Notes: generated by a model not told the origin, from the letters alone. A stretch of 64,000 bases of DNA from Herbaspirillum aquaticum (GCF_002213425.1 NZ_NJGV01000021.1:62001-126000), one strand, 5' to 3'; shown: positions 27,124-37,236, counted from the stretch's first letter. Translations and numbers: made by a program.

Positions 27124-28908
27124 ATGAACAAGCCACACGCCACACCCCGACGCTTCCGCTCCCAAGATTGGTTCCACAATCCCGATCACATCGACATGAC
27201 GGCGCTCTACCTGGAGCGCTTCATGAACTACGGCATCACCGCCGAAGAGCTGCGCTCGGGCCGTCCCATCATCGGCATCGCCCAGAGCGGCAGCGACATC
27301 AGCCCCTGCAACCGCATCCACCTGGAGCTGGCCAAGCGGGTGCGCGATGGCATCCGCGATGCGGGCGGCATTCCCATGGAATTCCCGCTGCATCCGATCT
27401 TCGAGAACTGCCGCCGTCCCACCGCCGCCATCGACCGCAACCTGGCCTACCTGGGCCTGGTGGAAATCCTGCATGGCTACCCCATCGATGCCGTGGTGCT
27501 CACCACCGGCTGCGACAAGACCACGCCCTCGCAGATCATGGCAGCGGCCACCGTCGATATCCCGGCCATCGTGCTCTCCGGCGGCCCCATGCTGGACGGC
27601 TGGATGGATGGCGAACTGGTGGGTTCGGGCTCGGCCATCTGGAAGGGCCGCAAGCTGCTCTCGGCAGGCAGCATCGACAACGAGAAATTCCTGGAAATCG
27701 CCGCCGCATCGGCACCCTCCTCCGGTCATTGCAACACCATGGGCACCGCCTCCACCATGAACGCCATGGCCGAGGCGCTGGGCATGTCGCTGACCGGCTG
27801 CTCGGCCATTCCCGCCCCCTATCGCGAACGCGGCCAGATGGCCTACGAGACCGGCCGCCGCATCGTCGGCATGGCCTATGAAGACCTGCGTCCGTCGGCC
27901 ATCCTCACGCGCGAGGCCTTCCTCGATGCCATCGTGGTCAATGCTGCCATCGGCGGCTCCACCAATGCCCAGCCGCACATCATGGCCATGGCGCGCCATG
28001 CGGGCGTGGAACTGCATTCGGAAGACTGGATGAAGTACGGTTATGACGTGCCGCTGCTGCTGAACATGCAGCCCGCCGGCAAGTACCTGGGTGAACGCTT
28101 CCACCGTGCGGGTGGCGTGCCGGCCATCATGTGGGAACTGCAGCAGGCCGGCAAGCTGCGCGCCGGGCGCATCACCGCCACCGGCAAGACCATGGCCGAG
28201 AACCTGGAAGGCCGTGCATCGAATGACCGGGAAATGATTTACCCATTTTCCGCCCCGCTGCGCGAACGCGCCGGTTTCCTGGTGTTGAAGGGCAACCTGT
28301 TCGACTTCGCCATCATGAAGACCAGCGTCATTTCGGAAACCTTCCGCGAACGTTACCTGAGCACGCCCGGCCAGGAAAACATCTTCGAATGCCGCGCCGT
28401 GGTCTTCGATGGTTCGGACGACTACCACGCCCGCATCAACGACCCGGCACTGCAGATCGACGAAAACACCCTGCTGGCCATTCGCGGTGCCGGTCCGGTA
28501 GGCTGGCCCGGTTCGGCCGAAGTGGTCAACATGCAACCGCCCGATGCGCTCATCAAGCGCGGCGTCTCGACCCTGCCCACGCTGGGCGATGGTCGCCAGT
28601 CCGGCACGTCTGACAGCCCCTCCATCCTCAACGCCTCGCCCGAGAGCGCAGTCGGTGGCGGTCTCGCGTACCTGCGCGATGGCGACCGCGTGCGCATCGA
28701 CCTCAACACCGGCCAATGCAACATGCTCATCAGCGAGGAAGAGCTGGCGCGCCGCAAGGGTGAAGGCATCCCGCCGGTACCGCCCAGCCAGACGCCGTGG
28801 CAGGAAATCTATCGCAGCACGGTCGGCCAGCTGGAGACCGGTGCCTGCATGGAGCTGGCCCTGAAGTACCAGGGCGTGGCACAAACCCTGCCGCGACACA
28901 ATCACTGA
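27124..28908 (+). CDS. xylD: D-xylonate dehydratase (IlvD/Edd family)
   Basis: A 594-residue dehydratase, the family's normal length. Cysteines placed to bind the Fe-S cluster are visible: C62 ([10 protein letters not shown]), C130 (TTGCDKTTP) and C203 ([10 protein letters not shown]). Long identical-looking blocks with Caulobacter XylD ([51 protein letters not shown]) support D-xylonate rather than branched-chain substrates. It makes 2-keto-3-deoxy-D-xylonate. It lies 33 bases after xylB in the same operon. Confidence 0.92.
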   Translation: MNKPHATPRRFRSQDWFHNPDHIDMTALYLERFMNYGITAEELRSGRPIIGIAQSGSDISPCNRIHLELAKRVRDGIRDAGGIPMEFPLHPIFENCRRPTAAIDRNLAYLGLVEILHGYPIDAVVLTTGCDKTTPSQIMAAATVDIPAIVLSGGPMLDGWMDGELVGSGSAIWKGRKLLSAGSIDNEKFLEIAAASAPSSGHCNTMGTASTMNAMAEALGMSLTGCSAIPAPYRERGQMAYETGRRIVGMAYEDLRPSAILTREAFLDAIVVNAAIGGSTNAQPHIMAMARHAGVELHSEDWMKYGYDVPLLLNMQPAGKYLGERFHRAGGVPAIMWELQQAGKLRAGRITATGKTMAENLEGRASNDREMIYPFSAPLRERAGFLVLKGNLFDFAIMKTSVISETFRERYLSTPGQENIFECRAVVFDGSDDYHARINDPALQIDENTLLAIRGAGPVGWPGSAEVVNMQPPDALIKRGVSTLPTLGDGRQSGTSDSPSILNASPESAVGGGLAYLRDGDRVRIDLNTGQCNMLISEEELARRKGEGIPPVPPSQTPWQEIYRSTVGQLETGACMELALKYQGVAQTLPRHNH

Positions 28909-28972
28909 CATGCTGACCCTGCATCGTGAATTGCGCATGCCACCGGCCCCGGTGAGAAGGATCAAGGGGCCG

Positions 28973-29836
28973 ATGCGCATCGACGCGCACCAGCACTTCT
29001 GGCGCTATCGTTCCGACGACTATCCCTGGATCGGTACCGGCATGGACCTGCTGGCGCAAGACCGCCTGCCCTACCAGTTCCAGCCCCTGCTGGACGCCCA
29101 GGGCCTGCATGCGTCGATCACGGTGCAAGCCCGTCCGGGCCACGAGGAAACGGCTTTCCTGCTGGAGATGGCGCGGCGCGATGCGCGCATCGCCGGCGTG
29201 ATCGCCTGGGATGACATCGCCTCGCCGCACCTGGCCGAACGCATGGAGCAATGGGGCCGCCCCAAGATGCTGGGGCTGCGTCATCCCATGCAGGACGACG
29301 ATGCCGCCGCGCAAGCGCTGGCCCAACCGCAATTCAACCAGGGCGTGCGCTGGCTGCAGGAGCGCGACTACGTGCTGGAGGTGCTCACCCATGAGCGCCA
29401 CCTGCCGCAGTTGCGCCAGCTCTGCGCCTTGCACGACCAGCACTGGGTGGTCCTGAATCACCTCGGCAAACCGGCCCTGAAGGAATTCCGCAAGGGCCGC
29501 GCCGCCTATGAACGCTGGCGCCAGCAGCTGCACGAGCTGGCCGCCATGCCTCACGTGGCCTGCAAGATCTCGGGCCTGCTGACCGAGGCCGACTGGCTGC
29601 GCGGACTGTGCACGCGCGACTTCGATCACATCGTGCAGTGCCTGGATACGGCGCTGGAACTGTTCGGTCCGCAGCGTCTCATGTTCGGCTCCGACTGGCC
29701 GGTCTGCCTGCTGGCCGCCTCCTATGCAAGGGTGGTGGCGGTGGTGCGGGAATGGGCCGCGCGCCGCCTTTCTCCGGCTGACCAGGACGCCCTGTGGGGT
29801 GAATCCTCGGCCCGGATTTATGGCCTGATGCCATAA
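28973..29836 (+). CDS. Amidohydrolase-2 family protein, putative xylonolactonase
   Basis: A 287-residue TIM-barrel hydrolase with the N-terminal metal motif DAHQHFW (4-10), a central HLGKP motif and C-terminal FGSDWPVC supplying the conserved aspartate. The nearest known relatives are L-fucono- and L-rhamnono-lactonases. In this operon the obvious substrate is D-xylonolactone made by the preceding dehydrogenase, replacing the SMP-30-type lactonase (XylC) of Caulobacter; that is inference from context. I prefer the ATG at 28973, preceded by AAGGGG, over the ATG at 28910, which overlaps the xylD stop region and lacks a ribosome-binding site. Confidence 0.8.
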   Translation: MRIDAHQHFWRYRSDDYPWIGTGMDLLAQDRLPYQFQPLLDAQGLHASITVQARPGHEETAFLLEMARRDARIAGVIAWDDIASPHLAERMEQWGRPKMLGLRHPMQDDDAAAQALAQPQFNQGVRWLQERDYVLEVLTHERHLPQLRQLCALHDQHWVVLNHLGKPALKEFRKGRAAYERWRQQLHELAAMPHVACKISGLLTEADWLRGLCTRDFDHIVQCLDTALELFGPQRLMFGSDWPVCLLAASYARVVAVVREWAARRLSPADQDALWGESSARIYGLMP

Positions 29837-29954
29837 GGTTTTTCCCGGCTGCCTTTTCATTGCCAAGCGGTTTTCACGGTGCGATATTGCGCCAGGGAAC
29901 GCTTTGTCATGACAAGGTACGGGGAGACAAAAAATCAAACGCCTCAAACGCAAC

Positions 29955-31460
29955 ATGACCCTGCTGGTCGGCTCACTGACGCTGATGGCAGGGGTCATCA
30001 CCAGTGTGGTGCTCTACCAGAGCTACAAGCAGGTAGAACACATTTCGATCAATCACACCCTCAACGTGGCGCGTATCGCGCAGCGCTCGATCTCGCGCAA
30101 CATGGAGCTGCTCTCGCTGGCGCTGGACAGCCTGGCGTGGCGCTATCGCCATACGCAACTGCATCGCATGCCGCCCCAGCAGCAGCTGGATTTCCTGCTC
30201 GGCGAAAAGATCGAGGCCGGCTACATCGTCGCCCAAGGCATCATCGATGCCGATGGCCAGCGCGTGGTCGGCTCGCCCGTGCTGGAGGAGATCATGCCGG
30301 GCAATTTTTCCGGACGCGATTTCTTCGACGTGCCGCGACAGGACACGCGCGACGCGCTCTACATCTCGCCCCCGCAGGCGGTGCGGCTGGAACGGCGGGC
30401 CCAGGTGATCGTGCTCTCCAAGCGCCTGGTGCATGTCGATGGCAGTTTCGGCGGGGTGGTCTTCATGGTGCTCTACCTGGATTATTTCCGGCAGCTGTTC
30501 GAGGCCATGTCGCTGGAAAAGAATGCGGTCATGTCGCTCTACTCGGTGGACGGGGTAGCCTACATGCGCCTGCCTTATGACGAGGCTTTCATCGGCTCCC
30601 GGGTGGAAAACGCCCCCCAACTCCAACACCTGCTGGCGGCCAGCGCACCGGCCGAAGGCAGCTATTTCACGCGTTCCCGGCAGGATGGCGTGCAGCGTCT
30701 CTACACCTACGTGCGCGTACCGCAGACGCGCTGGGTGGTCTTCATCGGCCACACCAAGGAGGCGCTGTTCCGTGAATGGATGCGCATGTTCTATGCGGTG
30801 GTGTTCCTGATGGCGCTCTTCAGCACGGCGGCCGCCTACCTCATCAGCCGCCTGCGCGAAGAATTCTTCCGCCGCAGCAAACTGGACCAGCAGCTGGAAG
30901 AGCAGGCCCGCACCGACAAGCTGACCAGCCTGCTCAATCGCCGCGCACTGGACGACGCCTTGCAGGAGGCCTGGCATAAATGCCAGCGCAACGAATCGGC
31001 GCGCTTTGCAGTGCTGTTTGCGGATGTGGACTTCTTCAAGCTCTACAACGATACCTACGGTCACAAGGCGGGCGACTATGCGCTGGTGGCGGTGTCCCGC
31101 TGCATCAAGGCTGCGGTCTCGCGGCACTGCGACCGGGCCGGACGTTATGGCGGGGAAGAGTTCGTGGTGCTGCTCGATGAAGCCGATGCCGAGGGCGCCG
31201 TGCATGTGGCCAAACTGATCATCGCAGCGCTGCAGGCACAGAAGATCCCGCATGAACGCAGCCCCTTCGGCCGGCTCACCATCAGCATCGGCGTGGCATG
31301 CCTGGAACGTGGCATCCACCGCAGCATCGAGGAAGTGGTCAAGGCCGCCGACCAGGCGCTCTACCAGGCCAAGCGCGAAGGCCGCAACCGGGTGCGGCTG
31401 TCGCAAGCGCCGGCCGAGATGGCGCCGGCCGCGTGGCAGTTCAGTTCAGCGAGCAGTTGA
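29955..31460 (+). CDS. Membrane-bound diguanylate cyclase with periplasmic sensor
   Basis: A protein of at least 501 residues: TM1 at about 1-22, a periplasmic PDC/Cache-like sensor (30-275), TM2 at about 279-298, then a GGDEF domain with metal-binding D357 (ADVDFFK) and active-site GGEEF at 399-403. The inhibitory I-site RHCD (390-393) lies exactly five residues ahead, so product feedback is expected. It makes cyclic di-GMP in response to an external signal. The ATG at 29955 has no ribosome-binding site at a useful distance, whereas GGGGAG at 29921 is placed 7 bases before an in-frame ATC at 29934; the true start may be there. It ends in a 20-base tail-to-tail overlap with the convergent endopeptidase gene. 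Confidence 0.88.
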   Translation: MTLLVGSLTLMAGVITSVVLYQSYKQVEHISINHTLNVARIAQRSISRNMELLSLALDSLAWRYRHTQLHRMPPQQQLDFLLGEKIEAGYIVAQGIIDADGQRVVGSPVLEEIMPGNFSGRDFFDVPRQDTRDALYISPPQAVRLERRAQVIVLSKRLVHVDGSFGGVVFMVLYLDYFRQLFEAMSLEKNAVMSLYSVDGVAYMRLPYDEAFIGSRVENAPQLQHLLAASAPAEGSYFTRSRQDGVQRLYTYVRVPQTRWVVFIGHTKEALFREWMRMFYAVVFLMALFSTAAAYLISRLREEFFRRSKLDQQLEEQARTDKLTSLLNRRALDDALQEAWHKCQRNESARFAVLFADVDFFKLYNDTYGHKAGDYALVAVSRCIKAAVSRHCDRAGRYGGEEFVVLLDEADAEGAVHVAKLIIAALQAQKIPHERSPFGRLTISIGVACLERGIHRSIEEVVKAADQALYQAKREGRNRVRLSQAPAEMAPAAWQFSSASS

Positions 31461-32607
31461 GCCACTTGGCGATGCGCACGCCATCCAGGCGCGAGCCATC
31501 GGCCGTGCCGCTGCCCAGCATGGTGACGATCACCGGGCGGCGGTCATGCACCAGCAGGCGCAGCACCATGTTGTGGCCGGACTCGTTGATGAAGCCGGTC
31601 TTCTGCACCGTGGCATTGACCTGGCCGTAGCGGATGAGGCGATTGGAATTGATGTATTGCAACTGTCCGCGACCGATGTTGATGATCTTCTGCTTGTCCA
31701 GCGAATCATTGCGGATGAGCTGGTAGCGGTTGGCAGCCTTGACCAGTTCGGCCAGCTCGCGCGGGGTCGAGACATTCTCGGGCGAGAGTCCGGTGCCGTT
31801 CTCGAAATGGGTATGGGGCATGCCCAGCGCCTGGGCGCGTGCATTCATGGCGGCGATGAAGGCCGGACGGCCACCCGGATAGTCGCGGCTCATGGCGGCG
31901 GCAGCGCGGTTCTCGGAAGACATCAGGGCGATGTGCAGCATGTCGGCACGCGACAGGCTGGCCCCTACGCTCAAGCGCGAGTGGGTGAATTTGAGGTTGT
32001 CCAGGTCGTCCTCGGTCACTTCCAGTCGATTGGCCATGGGCAGCGACTTCTGGTCCAACCAGACGATGGCCGTCATCAGCTTGGTCACCGAGGCGATGGG
32101 CGCGACCGTATCGGCATTGCGCTCGAAGAGCGGCGTATTGGTTTCTTCATCGAGCACGTACACCCCGCGCGAGAAGATGTGGCGGCGCGAGGCCTCGGTG
32201 AAGCCGCAGCGCGGCAGCAGCTCGGGCTTGGTGTTGGTGGTGATGGCCGGGGCCGGGCTGGCCACGGCGGCGGTGGCAGCCGCAGCGCCTGTGGCCGCTA
32301 CGGCAGCGGCCGCTGCGCGGCCACGCCGACGCCCGCGTGCAGGGGCGCGCGGCTTGGCCGGCGCGGCGGCCTTCTTGCGTACGCTGCGGTTGCGGCCCTT
32401 GGCGCCGCTGCTGGCGGCCCGGTGCTTGCCGGCCGTGGAGCCGGCGGCGTGGGCCTCGCTCACCTTGCCCGAGAGCGCCGTGAGCGCCAGCAGCAAGACG
32501 CTGCACATCAGGAGGCGGACCACCATGCCGGCGCGGCGCAGGCCAGGCAGGATCAGCAGGGAAAAGCGTAAATCATTACCGGAACGGAGCTGCTGCGTGC
32601 GAAACAT
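31441..32607 (-). CDS. pbpG: D-alanyl-D-alanine endopeptidase (PBP7/8-like, peptidase S11)
   Basis: A 388-residue low-molecular-weight penicillin-binding protein with the three active-site motifs: SVTK at 173-176, SEN at 231-233 and KTG at 336-338. It cleaves D,D cross-links in peptidoglycan in the periplasm. A signal peptide is formed by VVRLLMCSVLLLALTALSG. Between signal and catalytic domain lies a long Ala/Arg/Lys-rich low-complexity linker (about 55-125). The start is uncertain: ATG at 32607 has AAGG upstream, and ATG at 32526 begins directly at the signal peptide. Confidence 0.85.
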   Translation of the reverse strand: MFRTQQLRSGNDLRFSLLILPGLRRAGMVVRLLMCSVLLLALTALSGKVSEAHAAGSTAGKHRAASSGAKGRNRSVRKKAAAPAKPRAPARGRRRGRAAAAAVAATGAAAATAAVASPAPAITTNTKPELLPRCGFTEASRRHIFSRGVYVLDEETNTPLFERNADTVAPIASVTKLMTAIVWLDQKSLPMANRLEVTEDDLDNLKFTHSRLSVGASLSRADMLHIALMSSENRAAAAMSRDYPGGRPAFIAAMNARAQALGMPHTHFENGTGLSPENVSTPRELAELVKAANRYQLIRNDSLDKQKIINIGRGQLQYINSNRLIRYGQVNATVQKTGFINESGHNMVLRLLVHDRRPVIVTMLGSGTADGSRLDGVRIAKWLNCSLN

Positions 32608-32859
32608 CGTCGAAAACCTTGTCAGTGCGATCATCCAAGAGCGGCCATGATACGGAAACTTGGCTTTCAATGCAGCAAGCTTCACCTGTGCATGGCCACA
32701 AGAGAAGAAGATGACAAGACGACAAGTCCCGAAGAGGCCGCTGCAACGGGGCACAATTTGCTTCCCTGGCTGCAACCGGGCGGCGCATAATCTGTCCATT
32801 CCCGGCCGGGGCAGACTGTTTCCGGCGCACTCCGTCTGACTGAATCAACGATTTTCTTC

Positions 32860-34161
32860 ATGTCCAATCTCATCGTACACGGTGGCCGCCCGCTGCGCGG
32901 CGACATCATCCCCTCCGCCAACAAGAATGCCGTCCTCCCCATCCTCTGTGCCACCCTGCTGACCGACCAGCCGTTGCGCTTGATCGGCATCCCCGAAATC
33001 ACCGACGTCAAGAAGATCCTGGAGATCTTCCGCGTACTGGGCAGCGAGGTGAAGGTGGACTATGCCAGCGGCGTGCTGGAACTGCACCACCGCGACACCC
33101 ATTTCGATCCCAAAGTGCACCACCTGCCGGAGGAGATGCGCTCCTCCATCATGCTGGTGCCGCCGCTGCTGGCCCGCTTCGGCGTGGCACGGCTGGAGAA
33201 CGACGTCAAGGGCTGCACGCTGGGCGTGCGCGAGATCGATCCCCACGTCGAAGTCTTCCAGCGCTTCGGTGCCCGGGTCGAGAGCAGCCCCGATTCGCTC
33301 ATCATCCGCACCGCAGGCCGCATGCAGGCCAATGATCACTGGCTGGACTATGCCTCGGTCACGACCACCGAAAACTTCGTGCTGTGCGCCGCTGCCGCCG
33401 AGGGCGAGTCGGTGCTCACCAATGCCGCCTCCGAACCGCACGTGCAGGAATTCTGCCGCTTCATGGTGATGATGGGCGTACAGATCGACGGCCTGGGTAC
33501 CTCGCGCGTGACCGTGCGCGGCGGCCAGCAGCTGGGCGGCGGTGAATTCCGCTTCGACGAGGATTTCCACGAGATCGCCACCTTCCTCGCCATGGGCGCC
33601 ATCACCGGCGGCCAGGTCCGCGTGCGCAACAGCGCGCCGCAGCAGTTCCCGCTGATCGACCGCACCTTCGCCAAGTTCGGCGTGGAAGTGGTGCATGAAA
33701 ACGGCTGGTCGCACACGCGCCAGAACGGGCCGCTGAAGGTGGTCAAACCCTTCACCAGCAACATCCTCACCAAGGTCGAAGCCGCGCCCTGGCCCTATCT
33801 GCCGGTGGACCTGCTGCCCATCTTCATCGCCTTGGGCGTCAAGGCCGAGGGCAACACCATGTTCTGGAACAAGATCTACGACGGTGCCATGGGCTGGAGC
33901 AGCGAATTGTCCAAGTTCGGTGCCCACGTGTTCCTGGGCGATCCGCATCGCCTGATCACCTTCGGCGGCCTGCCGCTGTCGCCGGCCTCGGTGGAAAGCC
34001 CCTACATCATCCGCGTGGCCATTGCGCTGTTCATGGTCGCCGCCAGCATCGAAGGACGTTCGGAGATCCGCAATGCCCTGCCGATCCGCCGCGCCCATCC
34101 CAAGTTCGTGGAAAACCTGCGCTCGCTAGGGGCCGTGGTGGACTGGGTCGAGGAAGATTGA
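32860..34161 (+). CDS. MurA-like UDP-N-acetylglucosamine 1-carboxyvinyltransferase
   Basis: A 433-residue enolpyruvyl transferase. Residues equivalent to the E. coli MurA active site appear kept: K22-N23 (ANKNAVLPIL), C119-x4-R124 (GCTLGVREIDPH), D317 (LPVDLLPIF) and an arginine near 410 (PIRRAHPKF). MurA makes the first committed step to UDP-MurNAc by adding enolpyruvate from PEP. However, the C-terminal motif differs from the usual HIDRGYERI, many insertions are present, and the gene does not sit with hisG/BolA-type neighbours. It may be a second, diverged MurA paralogue. Confidence 0.8.
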   Translation: MSNLIVHGGRPLRGDIIPSANKNAVLPILCATLLTDQPLRLIGIPEITDVKKILEIFRVLGSEVKVDYASGVLELHHRDTHFDPKVHHLPEEMRSSIMLVPPLLARFGVARLENDVKGCTLGVREIDPHVEVFQRFGARVESSPDSLIIRTAGRMQANDHWLDYASVTTTENFVLCAAAAEGESVLTNAASEPHVQEFCRFMVMMGVQIDGLGTSRVTVRGGQQLGGGEFRFDEDFHEIATFLAMGAITGGQVRVRNSAPQQFPLIDRTFAKFGVEVVHENGWSHTRQNGPLKVVKPFTSNILTKVEAAPWPYLPVDLLPIFIALGVKAEGNTMFWNKIYDGAMGWSSELSKFGAHVFLGDPHRLITFGGLPLSPASVESPYIIRVAIALFMVAASIEGRSEIRNALPIRRAHPKFVENLRSLGAVVDWVEED

Positions 34162-34772
34162 TCCTGCCATGCAAGGGAAGGAGCCCGTCGGGCTCTTTCC
34201 GCTTTCTCACGATGCCGTTTCCATCCCGCGATTTCCAGTTCGCAGCGCCTGATTCCTCCCTCCCGCCCTCCGGTTTTCGCACCGCCCCCCGATGCGCCCC
34301 GCCCTGCCCCCAAGGCCAGTATTTCTGATCGCTCGTCATCTTGTTTTGACGGGTTGCAGGCATGGTTCGGCGCACTTTTGGAAGCGCCCAAAACATATGC
34401 TTCTAGGCCAAATAAATCGAATTTCTTCGAGAGTCCGGCGACGACTCGCCACGGATAATTTCCGCCGTTAATCTACGCCGTGGCGGAAGTACAGGTCATG
34501 CGCAGCGTTCGCGGTCAGCTCACAAGAACATGAGACAAGGCTGGCCGGCCGCTGCAAAAAACTACTTCAGCTCCCTCCACCGGGACAGGCTTCGCCCCAC
34601 TGATCCGAGAGCAGACCCTTGGTCCGGACAGTCCTGTCCCGGCCGCAATGATCGTCATGCCTGCCCACCGGGCGGTAGCGTGGCCTCTGCCGTCCTGCGG
34701 CCGGCGTAGTCGTGATCAACATGCATGCCCGATGACGCGATCAGGCATGTCTTCAACGACAGAACAGCCAAC
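34162..34772 (+). other. Long intergenic/leader region ahead of the adhesin gene
   Basis: About 610 bases with no supported gene apart from the terminator at its start. An AT-rich patch lies at about 34385-34430 (ATATGCTTCTAGGCCAAATA), the likely promoter zone. Two inverted repeats follow: CGCCACGG (34447-34454) / CCGTGGCG (34478-34485), and CCGGGACAGG (34580-34589) / CCTGTCCCGG (34633-34642). The transcript would therefore carry a long structured 5' leader; no known riboswitch class is recognisable to me. Confidence 0.5.
34181..34195 (+). terminator. Probable terminator after the murA-like gene
   Basis: GAGCCC-GTC-GGGCTC followed by TTTCC; a short GC-rich stem with a modest T-tract 20 bases after the stop codon. 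Confidence 0.6.
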
Positions 34773-37167
34773 ATGAGCATTACCGTATTGAACCTGACCG
34801 AAGCCAGCACCCTGCTGCGCACCATCAACCGGCGCGACATCAAGGACGTGCGCGCCATCGACCTGGACCTGGCACTGGTCCTGGAGAACGGCCACAAGAT
34901 CATCATCAGCCGGGGCGCCGTGGCGGCGGTTAACTCGCCGCAGCTGGTCCTGGAATTCGCCGATGGCGACGTGATCCTGGGCGAGGTCTTCGAGAAACTG
35001 AACCACATCGAAGTCCCGCCCGATGCCGCCGTTACCGTCACCTCCAAGGAGATCAAGCGCTATGGCATCAAGCGCGTGGTCAAGGCCAAGGACGCCAGCA
35101 AAGACAACAGCGAGGAGCAAGCCGACGCCAGGCCGGAGATCGAGGACGGCAAGCCGGCAGCCGCGCTGGCCGATGAGGGCGCCCTCAAGCAGCCGGCCGA
35201 CATCGGCGGGATGATCCAGAAATCCGACCTCACATCGTCCTCGCTGAACGATTCGGGTAACGACAAGGCAGGCCAGGCCGGCAGCGGCGGGGTCTCCTGG
35301 CCGCTGGTGGCCGGCGGCCTGGGCCTGCTGGCCGCAGCTGCCGGTGGTGGAGGCGGTGGCGGTGGCGGCGGTGGCAGTGGCAGTGGCAGTGGCAGCACCG
35401 CCAACGCTGCCACACCCACCAAGCCGCCCGCCACGCTCTCCGGTGCGACGGCCCTGGGCCCGCTCAACAATGCCACCATCACCGCCTACGACAGCCAGGG
35501 CAACGTGATCGGCAAGCCGGTGCAGATCGTCAATGGCCGCTATTCGCTGGTGCTGGATCAGTCCGACTACAAGGGCCTGATCCTGCTGGCCGTGCGCGAC
35601 AACACGCCCGGCGTGGCCGACAACTTCGCCGACGAAGCCACGCTGCGCGTGGCTGACCTCGGCAAAACCGTGCTGCGCTCGGTGGTGCTGGCCGATGGCA
35701 GCAACCAGACCATCAACGTCACGGCGCTGACCGAACTGGCGGTGCTCAAGGCCGGCCTGGCATCGGGCCAGACCAACCTGGCCGCCAGCCAGATCGGCGC
35801 GCCCATCGTGGCCGCCGCCAACGCGGCAGTGAGCGCCCTGTTCAAGGTCAATGTCACCTCCGGCGCGCTGATCACCACCAGCATCACCGATGCGCAGGGC
35901 GCGGCCGTGGTCAACCCGGACTTCGCCAGCAACGCCAGCGTGACCGCCCGCAACTACGGCGCCGCCTTGAAGGCCATCGCCAATCTCCAGCAAACCGACC
36001 AGACCCGCTATGCCGATCAGGGCGCGGCCATCCAGAAGCTGGCCGACAGCCTGCAGTTCACCGACGCCCTGGCGACCCGGCTGCGCTGGAGCGATCCGGT
36101 CACCCAGGCCGATCTCTTCAACGAACGGCTCAACGCACTCGCCAACGACGTCACCCGGAGCGCCGAGCAGCGCCAGCAGGCGCGCACCCTGCTGGATTCC
36201 TTGCAGAAGCTGCCCGACGGCAGCAACGTGACCGACTATCTGCTGCAGAACCACGTGGGCATCCTCGAACCGACCATCCTGATCCGCAACACCACGCCGG
36301 GCGCTGCGCCGTGGCAGGCCCCTGCGGCCGGTGGCACGCAGGTCCTGGACCAGGACGACCTCATCAACGGCAACCTGGCAGTAAAAGCGCCGCCCCAACC
36401 CGGTCACGCTCACCGAGCTGTCGGTACGCGGCAGCAAGCAGGCCCCGGCCGCAAGCCAGGCGCTCAATGGGTCGGACAACGGCTATGCGGTCGTCAACGA
36501 TCTCGATACCACGCAAGCCTCCGGGCATGCAGCGAGCGGTCCGGTGATCTCCGGCAAGGTGGGTGGCGGAAGCGCCAGCGACCGCTACGTGGTGACCATC
36601 GAAATGGGCGGCAAGGTGCTGGCCTTCGGCGAGGCCGCTGCAGGCGACTTCTCCATCACCCTGCCGGCCGGGGCGCTGGCACCGGGCCTGTACCGTGACC
36701 TCACCGTCATGGCCTCACGCTCGGGCGGTGCAGCGCTCGGCCAGAGCGCCGTCGTGCAGGGACTCAAGCTGGGCTGGTACTGGGCCGCGCAATCGAGCGG
36801 GGATATCCTGGGGGGCAACGGCAACGATGAGATCGCACTCGGTTCGACCCGCTCCAGCACGGCTACCTTCGTGCAGACGGGCGCCGGTCAGGACAAGATC
36901 ATCGTCGGTTCCTACGGCCGCACCGAGAACCTGGCGGCGACCGTGAGCGACTTCACGGTGGGGGTGGACAAGGTGGAGGTCTTCAACCAGACCCTCACCC
37001 AGGCCAACCTGTCCAGTTTCGTCAGGGCCTCGGCCGGTGCCAATCCGAACGACACGCGCCTGGTGATCGATCTGGATGGCGCCGGACCGGGTACGCTGAC
37101 CTATACCCTGATGTTGCAGAACGTGGTGTACAACAACCTCAATACGGCCAGCATCTTCGGCCTGTAA
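34773..37167 (+). pseudogene. BapA-like type-I-secreted adhesin, interrupted by a +1 frameshift
   Basis: The N-terminal part (frame from 34773) looks like the Bap/BapA/LapF prefix domain (residues 1-110, beta-rich, AIDLDLALVLENGHKIII), an acidic linker, a hydrophobic patch WPLVAGGLGLLAAAA and a Gly/Ser run (about 173-208), then repeat-like beta and helical domains. Near 36381-36390 (GTAAAAGCGCCGCCCC) the sensible protein sequence jumps to the next frame, which stays open to 37167. It ends with a C-terminal domain resembling type I secretion targets (GAGQDKIIVGSYG, VSDFTVGVDKVEVFN). Removing one A from the A4 run would give a continuous 797-residue protein. Its role would be surface attachment or biofilm. 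No type I exporter genes are in the window. Confidence 0.7.
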
Positions 37168-37236
37168 GCGGACCCGTGGCGGGTGTCGCCATTTGACAGA
37201 TGCTTCACCCGTCCTGAGCCTTCTCCTTCCAACCCA

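Noticed and set aside
26161-28980. A 939-codon minus-strand frame opposite the xylose dehydrogenase and xylonate dehydratase
   Set aside because: Shadow of two well-identified plus-strand enzymes; composition and lack of motifs match other antisense frames here.
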